Below are positions 8,031 to 16,762 of a stretch of DNA of 64,000 nucleotides, piece by piece (the stretch's first letter is position 1; every line of letters starts with the position of its first letter). The position numbers were made by a program, and so were the translations under genes. Source of the stretch: Amycolatopsis thailandensis (GTDB lineage Bacteria > Actinomycetota > Actinomycetes > Mycobacteriales > Pseudonocardiaceae). The notes under the pieces were generated by a model. The model had not been told where the DNA came from. It worked only from the letters and a program-made list of their open reading frames with translations, and did not search any database. The stretch spans positions 26,888-90,887 of the forward strand of contig NZ_NMQT01000123.1 of NCBI RefSeq assembly GCF_002234405.1, written 5' to 3'.

Positions 8031-9428
8031 GTGACGGGACATCCGGCAGACCAGGCGGTACAAGCGTTCTGGGAGGAAACAGCCGATCTCTTCTCCTTTG
8101 AACCTGGTCGGGTCAACCTTCGCGCTCCCCGATCACGTCTCGTCCTGACCGTTGCAGAGGCATTGATTCAAGGTGGCATGGAACAGTCATCCATTCACAT
8201 CAACGCGCGCCTTCATTTGCCTGGTTCCTACGACGGATTATCACAGCGATGGGACATCCTCGTCATCGATGACGGATTCCCGGTAGCGGCCATCGATCTC
8301 CGGGCGCTGACTGGCTCCGGTTCCACGAACAACCGGGCAAACCGGATGAAAGAAATCGTAGGGCAGAGCATCAACGTCGCCCGCGCGTACGCTCACCCGT
8401 CGGTTGAAGCTTTCAGACCAGCACTAGGGCAGGCACTCCTGCTCGAAGAAACAGACCAGTCGACAACCCCACGAAAGCGGCAGAGCGACCTGGCGAATTT
8501 CCAGCCGATGTCCGTCCTCGACGAACTGGGAGCCTTCTTCCGCCGCCTGCGCAGCGATGGCCAGTACGACGCCGTTTGGTATCTGACAGCACGAAACTCA
8601 CCGGACGCGGAGGTCCGCGAGCCCGATCCGGAGATGGGGCTCACCGCTTTCGTAAGCATCATGATCGAACGCATCGCGGCGGTCCGTGAAGCCAGAGACG
8701 GCCAAGGCCTCAGCGCAGCCGACCTCGGTGAACTCCTTACCCAGCGCGACGACTTGAAGCTGGGCAGGACGATCGCCGAGCGGGAGGACGTCGCTGGCGT
8801 CGTCGCAGGCATTAGCTCCGTTGATTCCGGCCGGGTGGCCGTGGATTTCGACGTCATCCAACGGCGACGGCAGATCGTCGCGGAGCTGCGCCAGCTTATT
8901 CTCAACTCGAACACCACCGAAACCGAAATCCAGAAGATGATCGGCAAACGCTATTGGATCTTCGGCGGACAATACGTCGGCGTGCTCGAAAGACGTCAGA
9001 TCATCACCCTAGACGAATACGACGTACCACTGATCTGCGCGGACCGCAGCATCCATATCATCGAACTTAAACGACCAAAGCACAAACTCGTCCGAGAGCA
9101 CCGCAATCACCAGATCGTCTCGAACGAAGTCCACGAAGCAGTCGCCCAGTGCATGAACTACGTTCGCGGCTTCGACGAACTGGGGGCAGCGCATCAGACC
9201 TACTACCACAACGAACTCGGTCTCGATCTGGACTTTCGCCGAGCGAGGGGAACGGTCATCATCGGACATCCGGAGCTGTCCGCTTCCGACGAGGTCAGCA
9301 GGGAACAGATCGAGCAGACGATCCGCTCTTACAACGCTCACCTGAGCCGGGTTCAGGTGATCACATTCGCCGACCTGGTGGACAGCGCCGAACGAGCGCT
9401 GGCCTTCGAAGCCGAAGAACACTCCTAG
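8031..9428 (+). CDS. Shedu-type anti-phage nuclease (DUF4263) with PaeR7I/XhoI-like N-terminal domain
   Basis: A 465-residue two-part protein. The C-terminal part matches the Shedu SduA/DUF4263 nuclease: Asp near 331 in YDVPLICADRSIH, then the PD-(D/E)xK core IIELKRP with Glu345 and Lys347, then a helix with a conserved Gln and MNYVRGFDE. The N-terminal part (about 50-130: LPGSYDGLSQRWDILVIDDG, AAIDLRALTGSG, NNRANRMKEIVGQ) resembles the PaeR7I/XhoI restriction endonuclease core. Where PaeR7I has E-F-K, this protein has D-L-R (Asp89, Arg91), so the first nuclease site looks degenerate. The GTG at 8031 has GGAGGGG upstream. Codons are visibly less GC-rich than in neighbouring genes, which suggests transfer. 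Shedu proteins act alone in anti-phage defence by nicking DNA. The adjacent genes also look defence-related. Confidence 0.7.
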   Translation: MTGHPADQAVQAFWEETADLFSFEPGRVNLRAPRSRLVLTVAEALIQGGMEQSSIHINARLHLPGSYDGLSQRWDILVIDDGFPVAAIDLRALTGSGSTNNRANRMKEIVGQSINVARAYAHPSVEAFRPALGQALLLEETDQSTTPRKRQSDLANFQPMSVLDELGAFFRRLRSDGQYDAVWYLTARNSPDAEVREPDPEMGLTAFVSIMIERIAAVREARDGQGLSAADLGELLTQRDDLKLGRTIAEREDVAGVVAGISSVDSGRVAVDFDVIQRRRQIVAELRQLILNSNTTETEIQKMIGKRYWIFGGQYVGVLERRQIITLDEYDVPLICADRSIHIIELKRPKHKLVREHRNHQIVSNEVHEAVAQCMNYVRGFDELGAAHQTYYHNELGLDLDFRRARGTVIIGHPELSASDEVSREQIEQTIRSYNAHLSRVQVITFADLVDSAERALAFEAEEHS

Positions 9429-9454
9429 CCTTGAAATTATGTCCCCCGACGGGG

Positions 9455-12454
9455 TTACTCGAGAGTGCTGACCGCCCAGGGCGGTGAGATGCGTCCGTCG
9501 GGTGTCAAACCGTACTTGCGCAACCGCTGACGACCTCCCCGGTCCTTCATTTTCGCGAAGAGGGTTTCGATACTGGTTCTCGCCTCAGTGTACCCGTGCA
9601 CTAGCGCGATGAGGTAATGGTCCAACGCATCGGTGTAACGGACCTCGCGCCGCAGATGATCGGCGAGGCACACGCGCGACTTCATGTCACCCGCGCTGAT
9701 GCCTCGTTCGAGCAGGGCGATCCCTTGCTCCTTGCTGTTTTTCTTCGCCAGAAGCGACAACGCGATCGACGCGACGGCCGAGGTGTCCGAGTTCGCCAGT
9801 TGTTTCTCGAGTTCGACCATCGCTTTTCCGAACTCACCTTCGCCGGCCAAGGCGAGAACCCGGTTCGTGGCATAACGTGGATCCGTAGGATCGCACGTCT
9901 TGAGAAGACGCGCCGCGTCGTGGTATCGCCCGATCTGCAACTGCACCTCGACGGCTCGCATCCGGGCGGGTGCGTACTTTTCCGTCGCCGCGGTGGTGAA
10001 GACGTCCACGGCGGCGGGCAACTTCTTGCTGCGCACCACGACCGGCCCGAGGCTTCTCTCGAACAAGCGGGTATCTGTGTCTGCTTCCGCCTGGCCTGCC
10101 GCGACCAATCCCTCCGCGACCCAGTGCAGCGCTTGCCCTTTGCCGACGTTGGCATGCCGCATGTAGCTGCTCGCCGCGTGAGCCACAACCCCTTCGTAGA
10201 GCAAGAAATCACTGAGCGGAACGAGAATGTCCGGTGGTGCGATCTCGACGGTCTTGATGTACCACTCGAAGGCCTCCTTGTGGCATCCCGCCCGGCAGAG
10301 TGCTTTGGCCAGCTCTTCTGGTTGGGGCGGTTGCTGATACCGCTGGGCACCGCGGAAGAAACCGATGGCTTCGGTCACCCACCCCGCTTCCGCCGCTACC
10401 CGCGCGGCCGTCGCCGGAGCGGACTCGTCACCCTCATCGATGGCTTGCTGATAGCACTCGAGCGCTCGCCTGATCAGGCCCCTGGTGGCCAAGACATCAC
10501 CGACCGCGGTGAACGCTTCGGGGTTTCCCTGCGCAGCCGCCGTCGCGGCGTGCGTCAACGCCACGTCGAAGAAGCCGGCCATGGCGTTGATCCGTGCGGC
10601 CGAAGCCAACCCGGAAGGGACCTCGTACTCGACCGCCGTCTCACTCCAGTCCAACGCGTCCTCGAGAAGGTTGTGCGCGACCAGGATCTCTGCGCCGAGT
10701 AGGTAGGCATGGTGATTTCCAGCCGAGGCCAGGTTGTGCAGTGTCCCCAGTGCGAACTTGATCTCCTCGTGATCCGTCAGCATATCCGCTGCGGCTTGAA
10801 GGATCTCCGGGCTGTTGTGATTCGGGAGGGACATCAGCCACTCCACGGCCGACCGGACGCCGGTGGTGGCGGCCAGCATGTCGGCGGCCACGGCGGCGGC
10901 CTGGCCGTCTCCGCGCTGCGCGAGGTCGCGGTAGAGGCGCAAAGCGTCCTCACGTTGCCCTAAGTCGTTGTAAGCCATGGCAGTCAGGGCGGTAGCCCGC
11001 CTGTCCCGCTGCTCGACCAGTCGCTCCAAGAAGCGAATGACTTCCTTCGGCCGTGCCGACGAAAGCAGCATTTCGGCGGCGGTAGTGTTCGCCTCGTGAC
11101 CTGCCCCAAAGCAGGCGTGCTGTTCGAGCGCTTCATCGATGCGACCGGCGCGGTGAAGCAAGCCAGCCAGATCGAGCCGTGCTTCCTCCTGACCTTCCTT
11201 CGCTGACCGAAGGTAGAAACGAGCCCCATATTCGAGAAGGCCACGTCTTTCGCATTCCTGCGCCATGGCAGGCAGGCTCCCTTGGTCCGCGTATCGGATC
11301 AAGACGTCCCAAAGGCCCGGGTCCGGCAGACGTGGCCTGGCGATGTCGCGCACATGGCGGCGCTCCAGATAGTCGTCGAACCGGTAAGAAGGGCCCTCAC
11401 CGTCCGCAACAGGAGCTCGCTCGATCAGCACGCTCCTCCCGCCGTTCCCTCGGCGAGTCAGCTCGGTGAGCGCATCAGAGATCCACTGGTCACCGAGGCC
11501 GCCGATCGCACCCTGCGAAAGATACAAGGGCGCACCCTTTTCGAGCAGTTCGCGTCGCAGCCAGCTGCCGTGACCCGCGCTGAGAGCGTCAACGACACAC
11601 TCGAGGATCGCTCGCTCCCCCGCGCGAGCCGTATCATGCCGCTCTTGCAGTTCAGGAACGTCGACCAAATCCTGGATCACGTGTCCAGCCTCGGCACGCG
11701 AGACCGCATCCGCGAGCCGCGGGTCGGTGGACGACAGCGCCCTGTCCATCTCCGCGCCGCTGAACGCGTCCGGCACGAGAACGCCATTGCCGGCGAAAAG
11801 CAGGCGAACGTGTGGAAAGAGATCTTCGCCCTCGGCTGGATGAGCTGTCAGCTGCCTCCAGTACTTCGTGCGCAACGTGGCGATGATCAGCACCGGACCG
11901 CGTCGGACATCGTGAAGGAGTTCCCTCAGGGCCTTCGCGATCTTGTTGCCCACACCGGCGCCGGGTTCTTTGAAGTAGCGCTCGGCCCTCGGGAGCCAGA
12001 TGACTGTCCGAGGCCCGATCTTCCCAAGCGAGTCCAGCAACTCGAGCGGGTCACTGGGGCTGATACTGGGCCACAGCCGCCAGTCGGCCATCCAGGAATT
12101 CCACTCCCCGGGTCTCACCCATCGGATCGCCTCCCAGGCTGAGCGCTTTTTGCCCGCCGTTGACTCGCTGATGAGCGTCACGATCCCACTCGTACCTCCG
12201 ACGACCGGAGCTATCTTCGCCCGGAGGTCGCCGTCGAGGTCACGTGGAACGTACGCGGTGTCGCCCGGCAGGCCGCGCGCGCTCCGGGTCGCACCCCGCA
12301 CCGGAAGGATCTCCAGCCGGCTCGACACGCACTCTGGCAAGGCAACGCCCAAGGTGGCCTCAGGCCCGCATTCCAGCCGCCCACCCTGGTTGAGCACGTC
12401 CACCAGCTCATCCGCCTTTTCGCCGATCGGTTCATCATGGATGCACGGCGGCAA
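9455..12454 (-). CDS. degenerate P-loop NTPase with tetratricopeptide repeats, probable conflict-system protein
   Basis: A 999-residue protein. Residues of about 85-230 resemble a STAND/AAA-like NTPase: LISESTAGKKRSAW sits where a Walker A motif would be but lacks the first Gly and the final Ser/Thr, and RTVIWLPRAERYF looks like the Walker B strand. From about 400 to 980 the protein is a run of helical pairs (for example ALTAMAYNDLGQREDALRLYR) typical of TPR/SEL1 repeats. The family is common in Streptomyces and relatives. The start is uncertain: TTG at 12454 follows AGGTGA, and no ATG or GTG lies closer upstream in frame. The EACC1-like gene is immediately upstream, and the convergent Shedu gene ends 26 bp from its stop. 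A role in phage or conflict defence is inferred from context. Confidence 0.65.
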   Translation of the reverse strand: MPPCIHDEPIGEKADELVDVLNQGGRLECGPEATLGVALPECVSSRLEILPVRGATRSARGLPGDTAYVPRDLDGDLRAKIAPVVGGTSGIVTLISESTAGKKRSAWEAIRWVRPGEWNSWMADWRLWPSISPSDPLELLDSLGKIGPRTVIWLPRAERYFKEPGAGVGNKIAKALRELLHDVRRGPVLIIATLRTKYWRQLTAHPAEGEDLFPHVRLLFAGNGVLVPDAFSGAEMDRALSSTDPRLADAVSRAEAGHVIQDLVDVPELQERHDTARAGERAILECVVDALSAGHGSWLRRELLEKGAPLYLSQGAIGGLGDQWISDALTELTRRGNGGRSVLIERAPVADGEGPSYRFDDYLERRHVRDIARPRLPDPGLWDVLIRYADQGSLPAMAQECERRGLLEYGARFYLRSAKEGQEEARLDLAGLLHRAGRIDEALEQHACFGAGHEANTTAAEMLLSSARPKEVIRFLERLVEQRDRRATALTAMAYNDLGQREDALRLYRDLAQRGDGQAAAVAADMLAATTGVRSAVEWLMSLPNHNSPEILQAAADMLTDHEEIKFALGTLHNLASAGNHHAYLLGAEILVAHNLLEDALDWSETAVEYEVPSGLASAARINAMAGFFDVALTHAATAAAQGNPEAFTAVGDVLATRGLIRRALECYQQAIDEGDESAPATAARVAAEAGWVTEAIGFFRGAQRYQQPPQPEELAKALCRAGCHKEAFEWYIKTVEIAPPDILVPLSDFLLYEGVVAHAASSYMRHANVGKGQALHWVAEGLVAAGQAEADTDTRLFERSLGPVVVRSKKLPAAVDVFTTAATEKYAPARMRAVEVQLQIGRYHDAARLLKTCDPTDPRYATNRVLALAGEGEFGKAMVELEKQLANSDTSAVASIALSLLAKKNSKEQGIALLERGISAGDMKSRVCLADHLRREVRYTDALDHYLIALVHGYTEARTSIETLFAKMKDRGGRQRLRKYGLTPDGRISPPWAVSTLE

Positions 12455-12677
12455 GTCATCACCTGTCGGTGTGACCTACTCCCGTCTCTTCGACCGTGGC
12501 GGATTTTTTCTGAACCGGCCAGGCGTTCCAGCGATCTTTCGCCCAACGGTCGATGAGGCCGAGCAGCGGCCAAGGAGACTTCGTTAGCGCTTTAAGTCCA
12601 CTTTCACCCGATCGAGTCGCAGGCGCACTGATCGTATGGTCCGTCCTTTCCCGCGACGAAGGAGGTCAGACCAACGG
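12455..12677 (-). other. leader region with a coding-like open frame lacking a start codon
   Basis: Reading the minus strand from about 12664 to 12459, one frame is open for close to 70 codons and ends in TGA at 12459-12461. Its last 40 codons have high GC at third positions and translate to a Trp-rich segment (WPLLGLIDRWAKDRW ... SATVEETGVGHTD). There is no ATG, GTG or TTG in that frame. It is offset by one base from the NTPase-TPR frame that begins at 12454, so it could be a frameshifted former 5' end of that gene or simply the operon leader. Confidence 0.35.
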
Positions 12678-13007
12678 TCATTCGTCGGCACCCGGGTCCA
12701 GCGGGAGATCCAGGTTCCGGAGCATGGCGCGTTGTTCGGTGGTCAGCTCCCCCTCGATCGTGATCGTGAACGGCGGTGTTTCCTTGCGGGAGCGCAGAAA
12801 GTTGCCCCACGCGATGCCCAGGTTCGCCAGTCCGGTCAGGGAGCCGATGGACATGCAGATGACCTCGAAGACCCCCATCTCCCCCGCGCCCCGGGACCCC
12901 GCCGTGCTGATCGTCGCGGACCGGGCGACGTCGGCGTCGTCGCGGAGCCAGCCGTAGAACTCCTTCAGCGCCTGTTCGTCGCCGGCGGCGTTGATCGTCA
13001 GCTCCAC
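12678..13007 (-). CDS. EACC1-like small protein (effector-associated constant component)
   Basis: A 109-residue protein. The pattern is a beta strand (VELTI), a helix ending in WLRDDADV, a Gly-rich turn, a strongly hydrophobic helix (GVFEVICMSIGSLTGLANLG) and a last strand with basic RSRKETPPFTITIEG. This fits the EACC1 family that Aravind and colleagues described as a constant partner in NTP-dependent conflict systems of multicellular bacteria. The GTG at 13007 is preceded by GGAGGT; the longer upstream open frame has no such site. It reads into the NTPase-TPR gene 223 bp downstream, the expected partnership. The molecular role is not established; a membrane-associated adaptor is one possibility. 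The assignment rests on pattern recall without a profile search. Confidence 0.6.
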   Translation of the reverse strand: MELTINAAGDEQALKEFYGWLRDDADVARSATISTAGSRGAGEMGVFEVICMSIGSLTGLANLGIAWGNFLRSRKETPPFTITIEGELTTEQRAMLRNLDLPLDPGADE

Positions 13008-13178
13008 GAGACCTCCCACGAAAGTGATATCCCTACAGATCGCGGCCTGGGCTTGAGGCGTAACAGAAATCCTGTCCCGAGACCTGACCGGTGGTTCCCG
13101 TTGACCGGCCGGTGACGAAACCCGGATCATGAAAGGCATCCAGATCCGGTGCGCGGCCGACCCCGAGGGCGGACAACG

Positions 13179-14996
13179 ATGTCATCGCTGATACATCTCG
13201 TGCTTTGCCTGATTCTGACGGCGATTCCCGTACCGGCGGGGAAACCGGTTACCGCCGCGGCGGTGGTCTGTGTGCTGTCCTGCGACACTCTAGACCCCTC
13301 GAAGGCCCAGCAGGACACCTTTCCGGTTCCGGACAAGGAGTTCGGCGGACGGGTGCTCCGGCTGCATGTGTCGGACGCCGACGGGATGGCCTGGGGCAGC
13401 ATCGATCGCGGGGCGACCGGGGATTCGGTCTGGCTCGACCGCTCCTGGGACGGCGGCGCGACCTGGGAAGGACTACTGGGCAAAGCGAGCGTTCCCGGCA
13501 CCTGGACCGGCACGAGAACCTTGATGTACAACGTGACCGATCCCGGAAAGCACCGGCGCGGCGTGATCCGCGCGTGCGGCGACGCCGCCGGGGTCACCTG
13601 TACGGAATGGATCCACCCGAAGGTCTGCGACGTCGTCTGCGACGGCGCGACCCAGCCGGACGGGGATGTCCAGCCGGTTCCGCCGGCAACGTTGTTCGGG
13701 CGCACGATCCGCCTGCACGTCGACGGGAACGCGATGGCCTGGGGCACCATCGAATCCGGCGCGCGGGGCGACGAGATCTGGCTGGATCGTTCCTGGGACG
13801 CGGGGGTGAGCTGGGCCGGTGGTTCGTCACTGGGCCGGACGCCGGTCGCCGCGGGCGCGAACGCCGGCCGGACGGCGTTGTTCGCGACGCGAGATCCCCG
13901 GGGCCGCCACTACGGCGGTGCCGTCCGCGCCTGCGGCCGTGAAGCCGCGCACCAGGAGGGATCCTGTACGGCGTGGGCCCGTCCGGCACCGGCCCGCGCG
14001 CAAGCGGCGGCCGACGCGCTCTTGTACTCCTACGATCCGTATCCGGGCTGGTGGCCGAGCAGCTGGTGGAACTCGGCGGCGACGTTGACGGCGGTCATCG
14101 ACCACGCCAGGACGACCGGGGATCGGCGCCACGACTGGATCATCGCGCGCACCTTCGAGCGGAACCGCGGCGTCTTTCCCGCCGGTGAGCGCGGTTCCGA
14201 TGCCATCGAAGGGAATTTCGCCAGCCGGGCCATCGACGACAGTGCCTGGTGGGGCCTCGCGTGGGTGGCCGCCTACGACCACACCGGCGACCCGCGCTAC
14301 CTCGCCATGGCGACCACGATCGCCGCCTACGTGCACCAGTACTGGGATCCGGGAACCTGCGGCGGCGGGGTCTGGTGGGACCGGGAACGGACCTACAAGA
14401 ACGCCGTCACCAGTGGTCTGTACCTGCGGCTCGCGGCCTCCGTCCACCGCCGGACACCGGGTGACTCGGTGTGGCTGCGACGATCCCGGACCGCGGCGGA
14501 CTGGTACCTGACCAGCGGGATGATCAACGCGTCCGGACTGGTCAACGACGGCCTCACCCGCGACTGCCGCAACAACGGGCAGACGGTCTGGACCTACAAC
14601 CAGGGCCTGGGCATCGGCGGTCTCGTCGAGCTCTGGCGTGCCACCGGCGAGACCCGCTGGCTCGACGCGGCCCGGCGCCTGGGCGACGCGGCGGTCGGTG
14701 GCACGGTGCTGACCGAGAAAGGCGTCCTCACCGAATCCTGCGACGTCGGCCAGAACTCCTGTGACGACAATCAAAAACAGTTCAAGGGCATCTTCATGCG
14801 CTTTCTCGCCGACCTGGCCGCCGCGACGAACTCTCCCGCTTACCGCGACTACGCCAAGCGGCAGGCCGACTCGCTGTGGACGTCGGACCGCGATCCGCTG
14901 AACCGGATCGGGCAGCGCTGGGCGGGTGGTGCGCCGAATCAGGCCGACTGGCGGACCCAGGCGAGTGGACTCGGCGCTCTCACGGCCGCGTCCTGA
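13179..14996 (+). CDS. secreted GH76 family glycoside hydrolase (alpha-1,6-mannanase-like)
   Basis: A 605-residue protein with a signal peptide (MSSLIHLVLCLILTAIP, cleavage near residue 25). Two related domains of about 100 residues follow (GGRVLRLHVSDADGMAWGSI and GRTIRLHVDGNAMAWGTI), each ending in a WLDRSWD-G-G sequence and holding cysteines likely to form disulphides. The C-terminal half is an (alpha/alpha)6 GH76 domain with the catalytic aspartate pair Asp353-Asp354 in AIDDSAWWGLAW. GH76 enzymes cleave alpha-1,6-mannan chains, so it probably acts outside the cell on fungal mannan or on actinobacterial cell-envelope mannan. The ATG at 13179 is chosen because it begins at the signal peptide; 13149 would add an Arg-rich tail. 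It diverges from the EACC1 gene. Confidence 0.85.
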   Translation: MSSLIHLVLCLILTAIPVPAGKPVTAAAVVCVLSCDTLDPSKAQQDTFPVPDKEFGGRVLRLHVSDADGMAWGSIDRGATGDSVWLDRSWDGGATWEGLLGKASVPGTWTGTRTLMYNVTDPGKHRRGVIRACGDAAGVTCTEWIHPKVCDVVCDGATQPDGDVQPVPPATLFGRTIRLHVDGNAMAWGTIESGARGDEIWLDRSWDAGVSWAGGSSLGRTPVAAGANAGRTALFATRDPRGRHYGGAVRACGREAAHQEGSCTAWARPAPARAQAAADALLYSYDPYPGWWPSSWWNSAATLTAVIDHARTTGDRRHDWIIARTFERNRGVFPAGERGSDAIEGNFASRAIDDSAWWGLAWVAAYDHTGDPRYLAMATTIAAYVHQYWDPGTCGGGVWWDRERTYKNAVTSGLYLRLAASVHRRTPGDSVWLRRSRTAADWYLTSGMINASGLVNDGLTRDCRNNGQTVWTYNQGLGIGGLVELWRATGETRWLDAARRLGDAAVGGTVLTEKGVLTESCDVGQNSCDDNQKQFKGIFMRFLADLAAATNSPAYRDYAKRQADSLWTSDRDPLNRIGQRWAGGAPNQADWRTQASGLGALTAAS

Positions 14997-15032
14997 GCCC
15001 CCTCGCCTTGCGGCGGCCTCTAGATTGAAGGC

Positions 15033-15812
15033 ATGGTTTCCACCGCCGAGAAGGCCACCCGGCTGCAAGAGCTGCACGCCGCCCCCGAACTGCTGCTCGT
15101 CGTCAACGTCTGGGACGCGATCACCGCGAAGGTCGTCGCCGAGACCCCCGGCACGCAGGCGCTCGCCACCCCGAGCCACGGCATCGCCGCCTCCCGCGGC
15201 TATCCCGACGGAGAGAAGATCCCCCGCGACGAGATGATCTCCGAGGTCGCGCTGATCGTCCGGACGGCGGGCGACCTGCCGGTCACCGCGGACCTGGAAG
15301 CGGGCTACGGCGACCCGGGCGGCACGGTCGCCCGCGCGATCGAGGTCGGCGCGGTCGGCTGCAACCTCGAAGACCAGATGAAGCCGCTGGACGAATCCGT
15401 CAAGGCCGTCGAGGCCGCGGTCGCCGCCGCCCAGTCCGCCGGTATCGACTTCGTGCTCAACGCCCGCACGGACGCGTTCCTCAGGGCGGGCGACCGCGAC
15501 CCCGAGGAGGTGCTGGCCGAGGCGATCACCCGGGGCCGCGCGTACCTGGACGCCGGCGCGTCGAACTTCTTCGTGCCCGGCAAACTCGACGAGACCCAGG
15601 TCGGCAGGCTGGTCGAGGCGCTGGGCGAGCGCAAGGTGAACCTGATCGGCGTGCCGGGCTCGATCCCGCTGGCCACCGCGCAGGAGCTCGGCGTCTCCCG
15701 GGTGTCGTACGGGCCGTTCAGCCAGAACGTCGCGCTCACCGCGCTGGCGAAGCTCGCCGAGGACGTCTACGCCGGCGGCGGCCTGCCCGCCGACATGCGC
15801 AAGCTGAACTGA
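15033..15812 (+). CDS. isocitrate lyase/phosphoenolpyruvate mutase family protein
   Basis: A 259-residue TIM-barrel protein of the ICL/PEP-mutase superfamily. Recognisable segments are VVNVWDAITAKV near the start, the metal-binding acid region VTADLEAGYGD, GCNLEDQ, FVLNARTDAFL, and SRVSYGPFSQNVAL near the end. Members cleave or form C-C or P-C bonds next to a 2-oxo acid using Mg2+. The C-rich KKCGH loop of true isocitrate lyase is absent, so it belongs to the smaller methylisocitrate-lyase/oxaloacetate-hydrolase-like branch; the substrate is unknown. ATG at 15033 has GAAGG upstream. The next gene starts 6 bp after the stop, so the two are probably cotranscribed. Confidence 0.85.
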   Translation: MVSTAEKATRLQELHAAPELLLVVNVWDAITAKVVAETPGTQALATPSHGIAASRGYPDGEKIPRDEMISEVALIVRTAGDLPVTADLEAGYGDPGGTVARAIEVGAVGCNLEDQMKPLDESVKAVEAAVAAAQSAGIDFVLNARTDAFLRAGDRDPEEVLAEAITRGRAYLDAGASNFFVPGKLDETQVGRLVEALGERKVNLIGVPGSIPLATAQELGVSRVSYGPFSQNVALTALAKLAEDVYAGGGLPADMRKLN

Positions 15813-15817
15813 CCACC

Positions 15818-16432
15818 GTGGTTCGCGGAGTCGGCCGGGTCGAAGGGGCCCTGCTGACCGTCGTGGTGCTCACCGCACTCGTGGTGACCGGGATCCAGGC
15901 GAAGTCGCCAGGCACGTGGCTGCTGGAAGTCGTCTGGGTCCTGATCGGGTTACCGCTGGTGGTGGCGCTGCGCGGACGCTTCCCCTTGACCCGGCTGCTC
16001 TGCTGGCTGCTGGTGCTGCACGCGATCGTGCTGTGTTACGGCGGGCAGTACACCTACGCGGAAACCCCCATCGGTGAGTGGGTCCAGGGCTGGCTGGGCA
16101 CCCAACGGAACAACTACGACCGGTTCGCCCACTTCGTTCAGGGCTTCGTCCCCGCGATCGCCGTCCGTGAGGTGCTTCTTCGCCGGACGCCGTTGCGGCC
16201 CGGTGGCTGGACCTCGTTCCTGACCGTCTGCGTCTGCCTGGCGATCGCGGCCTGTTTCGAATTCGTGGAATGGATCAGCGCGCTGCTCGCGGGGTCGGGC
16301 GCGGACGATTTCCTGGCCACCCAAGGGGATGTCTGGGACACCCAGTGGGACATGTTCCTGTGCCTGTGCGGCGCGGTGGTCTCCTTGCTGATCTGGCGAC
16401 GGGTACACGACCGGCAACTGGCCGGGCGGTGA
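15818..16432 (+). CDS. YjdF/DUF2238 family membrane protein
   Basis: A 204-residue integral membrane protein with about six hydrophobic helices. The family hallmarks are all present: NNYDRFAHFVQG in the middle, CFEFVEWISAL, and the C-terminal LATQGDVWDTQWDMFLCLCGA. These residues define the DUF2238 (YjdF) family, whose function is unknown. The GTG at 15818 lies 6 bp after the preceding stop. Expression is probably coupled to the PEP-mutase-family gene. After the stop comes the longest intergenic gap of the window. Confidence 0.8.
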   Translation: MVRGVGRVEGALLTVVVLTALVVTGIQAKSPGTWLLEVVWVLIGLPLVVALRGRFPLTRLLCWLLVLHAIVLCYGGQYTYAETPIGEWVQGWLGTQRNNYDRFAHFVQGFVPAIAVREVLLRRTPLRPGGWTSFLTVCVCLAIAACFEFVEWISALLAGSGADDFLATQGDVWDTQWDMFLCLCGAVVSLLIWRRVHDRQLAGR

Positions 16433-16539
16433 GGGGCAGGTTCGGACTGGCCGGCGGGCTGGTCGCGGCCTGAGTGTCCACATGGGACACCTAGCGACGA
16501 TTTAGCGTCCGATTCATGCCCGTATGGGCTGTTCCGCGT

Positions 16540-16591
16540 GGGGTCGTGAGCGATAAAGAGGGTTCTAACCATCTTTATCACTCACGACCCC
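16540..16591. repeat. long intergenic hairpin
   Basis: Arms 16540-16559 and 16572-16591 pair over 20 bp with a single C/A mismatch; each contains GGGGTCGTGAG and GATAAAGA or their complements. The intervening 12 bases include GGTT-CT-AACC, which extends the stem. It lies about 110 bp after the DUF2238 stop. It could terminate that transcript or belong to a dispersed palindromic family; no long T-run follows. Confidence 0.65.
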
Positions 16592-16762
16592 TTCACAAAG
16601 CCACGCAAAGTGCCCAAAACGGGCGTTCCGGCTGGAAGGGGTGCCTCATGTGGACGGCCGAAGTCGCGACCCGCTCCCGCAGGCCAGTTCAGGCCGGGCC
16701 GCGGAAGCCCCGCTCGGCAGGAGACTCGATCACGCCACGCACGACCACGGTGACCAAGCTCG

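Noticed and set aside
12678..13139. Longer start (13139) for the EACC1-like gene
   Set aside because: The GTG at 13007 has a perfect GGAGGT site and matches the start of the conserved strand; the extra 44 residues look non-coding.
13827..15179. A 450-codon minus-strand frame over the GH76 gene end
   Set aside because: Overlaps two well-supported plus-strand genes and shows no recognisable protein features.
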